From positions 24,699 through 88,698 of the forward strand of contig CAIWAH010000190.1 in assembly GCA_903910585.1 (NCBI GenBank): 64,000 bases of DNA, given 5' to 3'. Shown here piece after piece: positions 1 to 8,773 of the stretch; positions within the stretch are counted from its first letter, which is position 1, and each line of letters starts with the position of its first letter. A program made the position numbers and the translations under genes. This stretch comes from an uncultured Verrucomicrobiota bacterium. Lineage in GTDB: Bacteria > Verrucomicrobiota > Verrucomicrobiia > Limisphaerales > UBA9464. Below the pieces are notes generated by a model. The model worked only from the letters and a program-made list of their open reading frames with translations. It searched no databases and was not told the origin of the DNA.

Positions 1-289
1 CGTGTTCCGTTACCTGTTCGACCTGCTGCCGGACCGGGGCCAGACCACGCGGGGCAAGGTTGTCGCGGTGGTGCTGACGGCGGCCGTGTTTGGAATGGGC
101 CACTGGCCCCAGGGTGTCGTCGGAGTCGCCCTGACCGGCACGCTCGGCTTGGGGCTGGGGACGATTCTGCTCTACCACCGGTCCCTCTGGGTCGCGGTGC
201 TGGCACATGGATTCTTCGATGCGACTTCGTTTGCCCTGCTTCCGCTCGTCGAAAGGATGGGCCTGCTGGAAAAACTGAAAGGGGCCTGA
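1..289 (+). CDS. CPBP-family intramembrane metalloprotease, C-terminal part
   Basis: Partial gene cut by the left window edge. The frame is open from base 2 and its first residues (VFRYLFDLLP) look like what follows the EExxFR motif of CPBP (CAAX protease and bacteriocin-processing, Abi) enzymes, so the glutamate motif should lie just outside the window. Two further signatures are visible: the GMGHWPQG segment, with the second metal-binding histidine, and AVLAHGFFDA near the C-terminus, with the last histidine. At least two hydrophobic segments are present. The family cleaves membrane-embedded substrates or acts in protein maturation; the substrate here cannot be inferred. The gene ends 66 bases before a LysR-type gene on the same strand. 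Confidence 0.75.
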   Translation, partial: VFRYLFDLLPDRGQTTRGKVVAVVLTAAVFGMGHWPQGVVGVALTGTLGLGLGTILLYHRSLWVAVLAHGFFDATSFALLPLVERMGLLEKLKGA

Positions 290-355
290 AGGCTCGGTCG
301 CCGGCCGGGCCGCTTCCTGGCTGGCATCGCCGGTCGGGTGTGATTTACTGCCGCC

Positions 356-1237
356 GTGCAGATTCAAAGCTTCAAGGTCTTCTGTGATCTCGCTGAAACC
401 GAGAGCTTCACCAAGGCCGCCCAGATCAACGGCGTGACGCAAAGCGCCGTCAGCCAGCAGGTGAGCTCGCTCGAAAAGCAGTTCAAGACGTTGCTGATCG
501 AGCGCAGCAAGAAGAAGTTCCGCCTGACCCGCGAAGGCGAGCTGCTCTACGAATACGGCAAGCAGGTCATCCACACCTACGAGTCCCTGATCAGCCGGTT
601 GCAGGAGGTGAAGGACATCGTCAGCGGCACCATCCGCGTGGCGACGATCTATTCCATCGGCCTGCACGACCTGCCGCCCTACCTCAAGAAGTTCCTCAAG
701 GGCTTCCCCACGGTGACGGTCCACGTCGAATACCAGCGGGCCAACCAGGTTTACGAGGATGTGGTCGGCAATGTCGTGGACCTCGGCCTTGTGGCCTATC
801 CCAACAAGGATTCCCGGCTCGAAGTCATTCCGCTGCGCGAGGAGACACTGGTGCTCATCTGCCATCCCAAGCACCCGCTCGCGAAGGAGAAGAACCTCCG
901 GCTTTCGCATCTCGAGGGGCAGAAGTTCATCGCGTTTGAATCTGACATCCCCACCCGAAAGGCGATCGACAAGATCCTGCGCGATTCCGGCGTGGCGGTG
1001 AAGACGACCATGGAATTCGACAACATCGAGACCGTGAAACGGGCCGTGGAGATCGAGGCCGGTGTGAGCATCGTGCCGGAAAGCACGGTAGTGCAGGAGG
1101 TCTCCAAACAGACGCTGGTGGCGCTGAAGTTTGCGGATGCGCTGCCGACCCGCCCGCTGGCGATCATCGCCAAGAAGACCAAGGTGCTGTCACCGGCGAT
1201 GCGGCAGTTCATCCAGCTGCTCAAGGAACCGATCTGA
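356..1237 (+). CDS. LysR-family transcriptional regulator
   Basis: A 293-residue protein of normal LysR length. Residues about 2-61 form the winged helix-turn-helix (FTKAAQINGVTQSAVSQQ), followed by a linker helix and a periplasmic-binding-protein-like effector domain from about residue 88. It resembles the CysB/CbbR/CysL branch, but the effector is unknown. The start is GTG, since no ATG lies closer to the conserved N-terminus. LysR regulators often control a divergent neighbour, but here both flanking genes lie on the same strand, so the target is not obvious. A DUF3016 lipoprotein gene begins 12 bases downstream. Confidence 0.93.
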   Translation: MQIQSFKVFCDLAETESFTKAAQINGVTQSAVSQQVSSLEKQFKTLLIERSKKKFRLTREGELLYEYGKQVIHTYESLISRLQEVKDIVSGTIRVATIYSIGLHDLPPYLKKFLKGFPTVTVHVEYQRANQVYEDVVGNVVDLGLVAYPNKDSRLEVIPLREETLVLICHPKHPLAKEKNLRLSHLEGQKFIAFESDIPTRKAIDKILRDSGVAVKTTMEFDNIETVKRAVEIEAGVSIVPESTVVQEVSKQTLVALKFADALPTRPLAIIAKKTKVLSPAMRQFIQLLKEPI

Positions 1238-1249
1238 CCGTCCGTCCGC

Positions 1250-1777
1250 ATGAAGCCGAAGTGCACCCTCTCCGCCGTGCTGCTTGTCCTCGTGGGCGCC
1301 GGCTGCGCTTCCACCGCGCCGAAGGGCGGCGGCTCCGTGACCGTCAAATGGGAGGATGCGGCGAAGTTCACCGACTTCGTCCCCGTCCGGGCGGAGTCGA
1401 GCTACACGCTCATCGCCGAACAGCGCCGGCTGGAGAACGACCTGATCGACCTGGCGGACGCCTTCATCCCGGAAGGCTGCAATGTCCGCATCACCTTTCG
1501 CGACATCGACCGAGCTGGCTGGATCGACCCTCTCGCGCCGCGGGCTGTCCGGGTCGTGACCGACCAGTGGCCCGCCCGGGTGGAATTCGACTACCGGGTG
1601 ACCGATGCCGCCGGTGAAGCCCTGCGTTCCGGCACGGCGACCCTGCGCCTCGCCTTTCCGCAATACCTGCGTTCCCGGACCGAGCCCGAATCCGAGATGC
1701 CGGACATGCGCGAGATGTTCGCGCCGTGGTTCCGGCAATTGGGACGGCAGCTTCCGCGGGAGCCGAAAAATGGCTGA
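1250..1777 (+). CDS. DUF3016-family lipoprotein
   Basis: 175 residues. The N-terminus is a lipoprotein signal: a basic start, a hydrophobic core, then the lipobox VGAGC at about residues 15-19, so the mature protein should be lipid-anchored. The body begins with SVTVKWEDAAKFTDF, the typical opening of DUF3016 proteins, a family without assigned function that is usually exported. It starts 12 bases after the LysR stop and its 3' end overlaps the next gene (ThiS) by 8 bases, so translation of the two is probably coupled. Confidence 0.75.
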   Translation: MKPKCTLSAVLLVLVGAGCASTAPKGGGSVTVKWEDAAKFTDFVPVRAESSYTLIAEQRRLENDLIDLADAFIPEGCNVRITFRDIDRAGWIDPLAPRAVRVVTDQWPARVEFDYRVTDAAGEALRSGTATLRLAFPQYLRSRTEPESEMPDMREMFAPWFRQLGRQLPREPKNG

Positions 1778-1979
1778 CCTCCAACTCACCGCGAACGGCC
1801 AGCCCCTGATGACCGCCGCCCCCTGCACGCTGGAGGAGTTCCTGGTCCGGCAGGGGTTGCTGCCACGGTCAGTGGTGGTCGAGCTCAACGGCGAGGCCGT
1901 TGCGCCGAGCGAGTTCTCCGGCCGTTGGCTCACCGACGGTGCCCGTCTCGAAATCGTGAAGATTGTCGCCGGCGGCTGA
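1770..1979 (+). CDS. thiS: Sulfur carrier protein ThiS
   Basis: 69 residues with a ubiquitin-like fold pattern: an N-terminal strand with NGQP, the segment VVVELNGEAVAPSEF, and a C-terminal Gly-Gly after IVKIVAG. That terminus is adenylated and thiocarboxylated to deliver sulfur for the thiazole of thiamine. The ATG at 1770 gives the usual ThiS length; upstream in-frame codons lie inside the lipoprotein gene. ThiG, ThiF and ThiE are not adjacent, so this is an orphan carrier in this window. Its partner could be a distant ThiG or another sulfurtransferase pathway that uses a ThiS-like protein. Confidence 0.85.
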   Translation: MADLQLTANGQPLMTAAPCTLEEFLVRQGLLPRSVVVELNGEAVAPSEFSGRWLTDGARLEIVKIVAGG

Positions 1980-1993
1980 AGGCGCCGCGCGGT

Positions 1994-2530
1994 TCAGAAC
2001 GGGCGCCCGCTGCTCCAGCGCATCTGGGTCCGGCGGGGCTTCGGTGGCAGGGGAGTTTCGTCGAGGGCGAACTGGCGTTTGGCGATCCACTCCCGGGCAC
2101 AACGGTCGAGTGCGCGGTCCCGAAATGCCAGCCAGTCATGCCGCATGCCGAGCTGATCCAATGTCTCCTTGAACTTTCGGAAGGCCCCGCGCGCCTTGAC
2201 CGCTTGGGCGAGATCAAACGCCAAAGTCCGATCCGTCAGGAACGCGATGTAGTCCTGCATCGCCCGGTATTCGGGGAAATCCGCCGGTCCGGGGCCGATG
2301 ACGAATCGCCGGCCTTTGTCCGCCACGATGGTCCGGGCCAATTCCAGGTCCTGGCTGCCAGTTTCCGCCAGATCCTCGCCCCCCGATCGTTTGGTCTTGG
2401 CCGCGCGATAGAGTTCCAGATCCACAGCCACCAGACGGCCGGACTCCCGGTCCACAAAGCGCACCACGTTGGGCGATCCCTGAAGGGCGGCGATCACGGC
2501 GAACAGATTGACGGCAGGATTCATCGGCAA
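1994..2530 (-). CDS. UPF0158-family protein
   Basis: About 178 residues. The pattern (an early FVDRESGRLV strand-turn, the central DFPEYRAMQDYIAFL, then a long helical part with FRKFKETLDQLG and a tryptophan) matches UPF0158, an uncharacterised soluble family. The protein is charged, with no signal peptide or membrane segment. Start could be the first ATG or the one two codons later. It ends 14 bases from the convergent thiS stop. No function can be stated. Confidence 0.75.
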   Translation of the reverse strand: MPMNPAVNLFAVIAALQGSPNVVRFVDRESGRLVAVDLELYRAAKTKRSGGEDLAETGSQDLELARTIVADKGRRFVIGPGPADFPEYRAMQDYIAFLTDRTLAFDLAQAVKARGAFRKFKETLDQLGMRHDWLAFRDRALDRCAREWIAKRQFALDETPLPPKPRRTQMRWSSGRPF

Positions 2531-2714
2531 AGCGGGATCAAACCCGCGTCGGAAACGCTACAGACTTCGACGCCCGGCGCGAGCTTTGAGCGAGCGTAAA
2601 TAGCCTTCGCCCTTCAATTGCCCCCAAACCGCTGGCTCTGTCATCAGGCAAAGTCTATTTCCCGAAGACCCCTACAAATAACTGCAAACACGTCCCCGCC
2701 TAGGGCGTGGGTTG

Positions 2715-5408
2715 TCAACCCCTTGTCAAACCAACAGTTTGTGTCTTAAATTCAAAGCCAGCCTCCTTACCAAAGAAATAGAGGGTCCCACGGAGCAGTT
2801 GCCGAAGGCCGTTCTCGGGCTTTTCTGAGTCAGATCGAACTTCCGTCGTGGTCAGCTCATCCAACAGGAATGCTTCGCCGGTTGCCCTTCGGATGGTAGC
2901 CCTGCTGTTTTTGCCGGTGTGGATTCTGTCGCCGTCCTGCAAGACCATGTCGGTTACGGCTGGGTCAGCCGTAGCTGACTGCTTTCGCTGCACCCGCACG
3001 TCCCCCTGGATAGCGACTACGGTTACATTCCCCAGTGACATGCTTACTTTCGAGCCTATATCTCCGCCCTTGGTCAGGGGCACGTTGACCTCAAATGGCA
3101 GCCCCGCCCTGACGGATGCCTGAACGGTCTGGGCCGCGAACCCATCCTTCACGAGTGTCAGGGCGACTGGTCGGGGTCGGACAAAATAGCTCGCGTAGGG
3201 CGTCACTCCCCATTCCTTGCCCTCCACGGAGATTTTCGCCCCCGGTGGCTCACTCGTGACGATCAGGATTCCCAGCCGGTGGCTGATCGTATAGGAGGTC
3301 GCGGCGATCGCCAGGATCAACCCGGCCAGAATGCCCCCGGCCCAGCCCACCCGGATCAAGGTCCACCGTTGCAGTGATGCGCGGACATACCGGGCCAGCG
3401 GCTGGTTATCCTCGCCGCCAAACCTCGCGGCCTGTCTAAGAAACTGGCGGCCTTCATCCAGCTTGAGCCCGTGGGGCAGCAGCAGCGTGCGGCGGTGTTT
3501 CCTGTCGGCGTTGGACCACCGCTGGCAGTCCCGTTCCAGATTGGCGCGCAGCCGCAGGAAATCGTGGTGCTCGCGGATCCAGCCGGCCAGCCGGGGCCAC
3601 GCGTGGAAAAGGATCTCATGGGCCAGCGCCACGGTGGAATGGCCTTCCTGTTCATGGGCCGTAAGCAGCCGTTCCCGGATGAGGCTTTCCACGAGGGCTT
3701 TCTTTTCCGGCGTGTCCGTGAGGACGCTGGTTTGCGCGTGGCGGCGGACCACGCGGTCTTCCGGGCCGGAACTCACCGCCACCAGCGCCGGCGCGATCTG
3801 TTCAAACACCTTTTGAACCTCCGGCGACAGGCCGAAAAAAACGGCCTCCGCCCGCCGCCCGAGGGCGCCCTCCACACCGCCCATCTGCCGGTAGCTGGCA
3901 AAGGTGAGCGTTCGGCCTCCGTTGCGCCGGTCGTAGAGTTCGCGCAGAGCATCTTCAATCAGGGGCAGCGCATCGCCCAGTTTCTGGGCGTCATCCAGCA
4001 GTTCCTCATCGAGCGGTTTACGGCCGCCTTCCGGCCGTTCAAAATGCAACCCCGCCCGCCGGGCCGGTCCGCTGATGAGCCGTTGAACGGCTGACGCACC
4101 CGGCGGGGACAGGTCCACCTGGCCGGTCGCACCCTTGAGTCGCAGGAACGTCCTTGAGGATTGGGCAATGGGGTAAAAATCACTCCGCAGCGTGGCCAGA
4201 ACCCAGACTCCCCCGGAGCGGGCGAGACTTTCCACTGCCCGGAGAAACACCTCCCTTTCTGCGTCGGACAGGCGGCTGTCGGTGTAGAGTTCCTCCAGTT
4301 GATCAAGAATGAGAAGGATCCGCACCGGGCCGCCGACCGTCCCCGCGGCGTCCGCCAGGGCCGCCTTCAGCGCCAGCCCGGTCGCGGTTTCCGGAGCCGT
4401 TTGGAACGTTTCTGCGAGCGTGTCGTTCTCACCGCTTCGGTTTCGCAGTTCCTTCAGGGCTGCCTCTAGGCTCCGGACTAGGCCGTGGATCAGCCGTCCT
4501 TGGCTTTGCGCGGGGGTAAAGATGGCGCAACGCCACTGGCGGACCGTGTCGTCAAGGTTTTGCCGAAGCAGTTCCGACGCGACGCCCGCCCGGGCCAGTG
4601 ACGACTTGCCGGACCCTGACGGACCGACAATGACTGCAAAGGCGCAGTGTTCTTCCGTCGCCCGCCGGCGCAGCAAGGTCTCGATCCCGAGTGTTTCCTC
4701 TTCCCGGCCAAAGAATATCGGCGCGTGCGCGACGTCAAAAACCTGCAGGCCCCGATAAGGGGCATCGCTCCACATCTCCAGCGGGCTGTTGCTTTCACCC
4801 AGCCGATCTTCCAGCAATTCTCGGAGGTGTGCCTTGAGGCGTTGGGCAAAGGTTACCGGCTCGCGATAAGAGTGGTAGGCGCGGAGGTTGCGCCCCTGCT
4901 CATCGTGGAAGCGTTCTCGGACGAACTGTTCAGCCAGTCCCCGCTGCCGAATCATCTCGCCCAGCGCATCGGTCCCCTTGGGATGCTCCCCGCCCATGCG
5001 TTTTAGAAACCCATCCGGATCGTCGCGGCAATAGGCCAGAATCTGGGGACGCTTCCCTTGAGACTGCGCCCGGGCCATGAGCATCAGGTCGAACTCCCTT
5101 TCCGTGCCCGAACGGTAATGCGACCCATCGGGTTTCCGTGTGGCACCTCCGACAACCGAACCGAGGCGTGACCACAGGATGAAGATGGCGATGTCCATGC
5201 CGTTCTGCTCGGAGAGCACCAGGTCAATGCCCTCCTGGAACGAAGTGTCAGCCTGCAACGGCAGGTCTTCCCATAGCACCGCTTGAAGGGTGAGCCGTTC
5301 CCCATACCAGCGGCCGAGCAACTCCACTACCTGCCGGGCCTTGGCGCGCTCCTCCGCCACATCACCCGGACTTGAGATGAAGATTCGTATTGTCTCGGGG
5401 GATTTCAC
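2715..5408 (-). CDS. DUF4062 - nSTAND1 NTPase - TM - PEGA - FecR-like multidomain protein
   Basis: 897 residues. Residues about 7-110 open with RIFISSPGDVAEER, a DUF4062-type sensor or effector domain. A STAND-type NTPase (nSTAND1) follows from about 215, with Walker A GPSGSGKSS near 262-270 and Walker B LLILDQLEE near 365-373. A helical arm leads to one membrane segment at about 684-706. Beyond it lie a PEGA domain (about 713-783) and a FecR-like domain (about 796-897). The predicted layout is a cytoplasmic NTPase switch tied to an extracytoplasmic tail. STAND proteins are conformational switches in signalling, and some act in phage defence; which applies here is not known. The FecR part stops at FEFKTQTVGLTRG, earlier than usual. 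No effector or sigma factor gene is adjacent. Confidence 0.8.
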   Translation of the reverse strand: MKSPETIRIFISSPGDVAEERAKARQVVELLGRWYGERLTLQAVLWEDLPLQADTSFQEGIDLVLSEQNGMDIAIFILWSRLGSVVGGATRKPDGSHYRSGTEREFDLMLMARAQSQGKRPQILAYCRDDPDGFLKRMGGEHPKGTDALGEMIRQRGLAEQFVRERFHDEQGRNLRAYHSYREPVTFAQRLKAHLRELLEDRLGESNSPLEMWSDAPYRGLQVFDVAHAPIFFGREEETLGIETLLRRRATEEHCAFAVIVGPSGSGKSSLARAGVASELLRQNLDDTVRQWRCAIFTPAQSQGRLIHGLVRSLEAALKELRNRSGENDTLAETFQTAPETATGLALKAALADAAGTVGGPVRILLILDQLEELYTDSRLSDAEREVFLRAVESLARSGGVWVLATLRSDFYPIAQSSRTFLRLKGATGQVDLSPPGASAVQRLISGPARRAGLHFERPEGGRKPLDEELLDDAQKLGDALPLIEDALRELYDRRNGGRTLTFASYRQMGGVEGALGRRAEAVFFGLSPEVQKVFEQIAPALVAVSSGPEDRVVRRHAQTSVLTDTPEKKALVESLIRERLLTAHEQEGHSTVALAHEILFHAWPRLAGWIREHHDFLRLRANLERDCQRWSNADRKHRRTLLLPHGLKLDEGRQFLRQAARFGGEDNQPLARYVRASLQRWTLIRVGWAGGILAGLILAIAATSYTISHRLGILIVTSEPPGAKISVEGKEWGVTPYASYFVRPRPVALTLVKDGFAAQTVQASVRAGLPFEVNVPLTKGGDIGSKVSMSLGNVTVVAIQGDVRVQRKQSATADPAVTDMVLQDGDRIHTGKNSRATIRRATGEAFLLDELTTTEVRSDSEKPENGLRQLLRGTLYFFGKEAGFEFKTQTVGLTRG

Positions 5409-5602
5409 AGACCTCCTCTTCGGCCTGAAGTTTGCGACAGATCAAGGTTCATCAGGTGAATTGTTCCCCCCTGTTTCCGGGCGCGGACTGCCAGGTGCTC
5501 ATGATCCAATTTCATCTGAATCCCATCGGTCAGGTCCAGTCCTTGACTCCGCAGCCAAACTAGAAACCCGCCCCAACAACTCTGAGCGGGCCTTGAATCT
5601 GC

Positions 5603-5622
5603 GGCGGAGCGGCAGCTCCGCC
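5603..5622. repeat. Perfect palindromic stem-loop, REP-like
   Basis: An 8-bp perfect stem (GGCGGAGC / GCTCCGCC) around GGCA, followed by CCTACC. It sits 15 bases beyond the stop of the minus-strand oxidoreductase gene, in the 228-base gap before the STAND gene. It could help terminate or protect that transcript, or be one copy of a dispersed palindromic repeat; no second copy was noticed in this window. Confidence 0.5.
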
Positions 5623-5636
5623 CTACCAGTGATTGC

Positions 5637-6788
5637 TCAGCCTTTGACCTGCTTGACCTTGACCCACTTGTGGGTCTTGGCCGAGGCGAGCACGGCGTCC
5701 ACGACGTAGTCGGTGGCGAGGCCGTCCTTGAAGTCGGGCTTGCAGCCCTTGCCGCTCTCCAAGCCCTGGATGAACTCGACCATCGCGTGGACGAAGGAGT
5801 GTTCGTAGCCGAGCTGGAGGCCGGGCACCCACCACTTGCCGCAGTAGGGATGATCACCATCGCTGACGTGCACGCTCTTCCAGCCGCGCTCGGTGCCTTC
5901 GTCGCTGTAGTCGAAGATCTGGAGCCGATGCAGGTCGTGGAGGTCCCACTTGAGCGACATCTTCTCGCCGTTGATCTCCAGCGTGTAGAGCGCCTTGTGG
6001 CCGCGGGCATAGCGGGTGGACTCGAAGAGGCCGAGCGAGCCGTTGTTGAAGTGACAGTGGAAGAGGCAGGCGTCGTCGATGCTGACCTTCTCAACCTTGC
6101 CGGTGAGGTTGTGTTTGCGCTCCTTGACGAAGGTTTCGGTCATCGCGCTGACGTCCTTGATGCCGCCGTTGAGCCACATGGCGGTGTCGATGCAGTGCGC
6201 GAGCAGGTCGCCCGTGACGCCGGAGCCAGCGACCTTGGCGTCGAGGCGCCAGAGGCCGGTGCCGCCCTGCGGAAGGTCGGCGTTGATGGTCCAGTCCTGG
6301 AGGAAGTTCGCGCGGTAGTGGAAGATGCGGCCGAGCTTGCCGGAATCGATGATCTGCTTGGCGAGGACGACGGCGGGGCAGCGGCGGTAGTTATACCAGA
6401 CCATGTTCGGCACGCCGGCCTTCTCGACGGCCTTGAGCATCTTCTCCGCTTCCTTGGAGTTCAGGCCGAGGGGCTTTTCGCAGAGGATCATCTTGCCGGC
6501 CTTGGCGGCGGCGATTGCCTGCTCGGCGTGCATGTTGTTCGGCGTGGCGATGTCGATGACGTCGATATCGTCGCGCTCAATAAGCTTGCGCCAGTCGGTC
6601 TCGATGGACTTGTAGCCCCACTTGTCGGCGAAGGCCTGCACCGCCGCGGCATCGCGGCCGCAGACGGCCTGGGGGACCAACTCGTAGGAGGAGGGGAAGA
6701 AGTGGTTGACCTGGTGGAAGGCGTTGCTGTGGGCGCGGCCCATGAAGCTGTAGCCGATGAGACCGATGCGGAGTTGTTTCTTGGCCAT
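5637..6788 (-). CDS. Gfo/Idh/MocA-family oxidoreductase
   Basis: 383 residues from the ATG at 6788, which places [18 protein letters not shown], the Rossmann NAD(P)-binding start, right at the N-terminus; an upstream GTG would only add a non-conserved extension. The motif CEKPLGLN is the family's EKP signature, whose lysine takes part in catalysis. The C-terminal alpha/beta domain carries the substrate site. Family members oxidise or reduce sugars, inositols and their derivatives; the substrate here is not identifiable. The gene stands alone on the minus strand, 287 bases from tRNA-Arg, and has no signal peptide. Confidence 0.9.
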   Translation of the reverse strand: MAKKQLRIGLIGYSFMGRAHSNAFHQVNHFFPSSYELVPQAVCGRDAAAVQAFADKWGYKSIETDWRKLIERDDIDVIDIATPNNMHAEQAIAAAKAGKMILCEKPLGLNSKEAEKMLKAVEKAGVPNMVWYNYRRCPAVVLAKQIIDSGKLGRIFHYRANFLQDWTINADLPQGGTGLWRLDAKVAGSGVTGDLLAHCIDTAMWLNGGIKDVSAMTETFVKERKHNLTGKVEKVSIDDACLFHCHFNNGSLGLFESTRYARGHKALYTLEINGEKMSLKWDLHDLHRLQIFDYSDEGTERGWKSVHVSDGDHPYCGKWWVPGLQLGYEHSFVHAMVEFIQGLESGKGCKPDFKDGLATDYVVDAVLASAKTHKWVKVKQVKG

Positions 6789-7075
6789 AACGTTGTCGTG
6801 GAAACTGGGAAAACGGTCAGCGTGAACCCGCCGTCCGGGCAAGCCCGAAGTCGGGGACGATCTGGCCGAAGTTGTTCCGGTGAAAAGCGGGCGGCCGGCC
6901 GCGGATCAAGGCGACAGCAACTGACCTCAAGCGAGGACAGTTGTCGGGAGCGGTATCCCTGAAAAAAGCTCCGTGGACGCCCATCGGCGGCAATTTGCTG
7001 ATTTGCAGACTGCGGAGCGTCCAATAAACCCAAGCTGAGGGCGAATGGAGATTGGCGTAACTCTCTGGGGGAGAG

Positions 7076-7152
7076 TGGTGCATCCGTGAAGAGTCGAACT
7101 TCAAACCTGCTGATCCGTAGTCAGCTGCTCTATCCAATTGAGCTACGGATGC
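7076..7152 (-). tRNA. tRNA-Arg (anticodon ACG)
   Basis: The cloverleaf folds completely: acceptor GCATCCG pairs with CGGATGC, D stem GCTC/GAGC, anticodon stem GCTGA/TCAGC with loop CTACGGA (anticodon ACG), and T stem TGAAG/CTTCA around TTCGACT. CCA is encoded after the discriminator A. A short hairpin (ACTCTC/GAGAGT, 7060-7076) follows directly and may be a terminator or processing signal. The gene lies between the oxidoreductase gene and a divergent esterase gene. Confidence 0.97.
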
Positions 7153-7311
7153 ACAACGCGGCGCGAAAATAGGGAGGAGCCGGTTTAGGGCAAGCCGTAA
7201 TTTGATTTTTGCTTCAGTTCTTCGGCGCAGTTGTGGGCAGCGGTGCCGGTTTGCCCCGCGTTCCGAGATTTTCGGACTGGCCCCCGCGTCGTCGATCGCT
7301 TCACTCGCGAC

Positions 7312-8232
7312 ATGATGTTCCCCGGATTCAGGAAGTGCGCGTGGGTTGCCATCGGAATGCTGGTTGGCTCGATTGCCGGCGGGGCAGGCACTCCGGCGGT
7401 GGTGTTGGACCTTTGGCCAGGAAAGCCGCCGGGTGAAGCCGGCGTGATCGGGGAAGAGGCGGACCTGACGAAGCCCACGGACCAGCTGATCGCCGGTCAG
7501 CGGGTGATCCGCCTCGGCAACGTCACGAAACCCACGCTGAGCGTCTATCGGCCGGCGCCGGCTCGCGATACGGGCGCCGCGGTGCTGGTCTGCCCGGGAG
7601 GCGGTTACCACATTCTCGCGCTCGACTTGGAAGGAACCGAGGTGTGCGAGTGGCTCAACTCGATCGGCGTGACCGGGGTGCTGCTCAAATACCGGGTGCC
7701 CAAACGTCCCGGACTCGAAAAGGATGCGGTCGCCTTGCCGGATGCCCAGCGCGCGCTCGGACTGATGCGCCATCACGCCAAGGAATGGGGGCTGGATCCC
7801 GATCGGATGGGCGTCCTCGGGTTTTCTGCCGGCGGCCACCTCTCCGCGGCGTTGAGCACCCGTTCGTCGGCGCGGACTTATCCCGCCGTGGACGCAGCCG
7901 ATCAGCGGAGCTGCCGGCCGGATTTCGCCGTGCTGATCTATCCGGGCTATCTGACTGACAAAGAGCAGGGGGATCGGGTCGCCGCCGACCTGCCGTTGTC
8001 GACGAACACCCCGCCGATGTTCATCGCCATGAGCCAGGACGATCCGGTCCGGGTCGAGAATGCGCTCGGGTTCAGCGCCGGCCTGAAGCAGGCCAAAGTG
8101 CCGTTCGAGCTGCACATCTATCCCTTCGGGGGGCATGGCTACGGCCTGCGCCGGACAGACAACCCGGTGACCACGTGGCCGGACCGGGCGGCGGATTGGA
8201 TGCGCGCCAATGGTTGGTTGCGTCGCCGTTGA
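7312..8232 (+). CDS. Secreted alpha/beta hydrolase (acetyl-esterase type)
   Basis: About 306 residues from ATG at 7312 (or 7315), each followed by a hydrophobic signal peptide ending near GSIAGGAG. The core has the oxyanion-hole motif CPGGGYH, the nucleophile elbow GFSAGG, a late aspartate (SQDDPVR) and the catalytic histidine in FGGHGYG. This is the arrangement of BD-FAE/acetyl-xylan-esterase-like hydrolases, which remove acyl groups from plant polysaccharides. Together with rhamnose genes elsewhere in the window it fits a polysaccharide-using organism. Substrate is not certain. Confidence 0.88.
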   Translation: MMFPGFRKCAWVAIGMLVGSIAGGAGTPAVVLDLWPGKPPGEAGVIGEEADLTKPTDQLIAGQRVIRLGNVTKPTLSVYRPAPARDTGAAVLVCPGGGYHILALDLEGTEVCEWLNSIGVTGVLLKYRVPKRPGLEKDAVALPDAQRALGLMRHHAKEWGLDPDRMGVLGFSAGGHLSAALSTRSSARTYPAVDAADQRSCRPDFAVLIYPGYLTDKEQGDRVAADLPLSTNTPPMFIAMSQDDPVRVENALGFSAGLKQAKVPFELHIYPFGGHGYGLRRTDNPVTTWPDRAADWMRANGWLRRR

Positions 8233-8244
8233 GACCGGCTGGGC

Positions 8245-8628
8245 TCACTTGGGTGCGGGGAGGTCGCGTCCGGTCGCGAGCTGGATTCGCCGGCGCCACT
8301 CGTCCGGTGCCACTTCAACCGGCTTGGCGCGGCAGATCCCCTCGGACCCGGGATAATTCCAGAGGTTCGGGAAATCCCGGCACTGCTGCGGCTTCACCGG
8401 ATTTACCCGGCAGTTGTCGCCCTCGAGGAACACGCAGGCGCCGTTGGCCTGATCGGTTAATGCGAGGCCGCTGCGATTGGCGTTCAAGCGGGTGAAGCGG
8501 CCGATGAAGTCGCCTTCTGAGAGACCCATGTGAGCGGCCATCTGGGTGATCTCGGCCTCCGAGACCTTCACCTGACCGGGCCAGCGGCAACAGGCGGTGC
8601 AGCGGTCGCATTCCAGGAAGATCGGCAT
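8245..8628 (-). CDS. YkgJ-family cysteine cluster protein
   Basis: 127 residues from the ATG at 8628, which starts directly before the conserved FLECDRCTACCRW segment; the longer frame upstream is not conserved. Eight cysteines in the pattern CxxCxxCC, CVFL, C, CRDFP and C match the YkgJ (UPF0153) family, thought to bind zinc or an iron-sulfur centre. Function is not established. It is convergent with the esterase gene, 12 bases away. Confidence 0.85.
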   Translation of the reverse strand: MPIFLECDRCTACCRWPGQVKVSEAEITQMAAHMGLSEGDFIGRFTRLNANRSGLALTDQANGACVFLEGDNCRVNPVKPQQCRDFPNLWNYPGSEGICRAKPVEVAPDEWRRRIQLATGRDLPAPK

Positions 8629-8773
8629 CGGGGCAAGGGAATCGCCCTGAACGAACCTGGAGGCAAGCATTCGGTGTGGGCCTGCACCGGTATGATGATC
8701 GGCGGCCGCTGGCCTGAGACCGGTCGAATTCGGCATTCTGGCCGGCGTTGCGATTTGCTGTCTTCGTGGGGTC

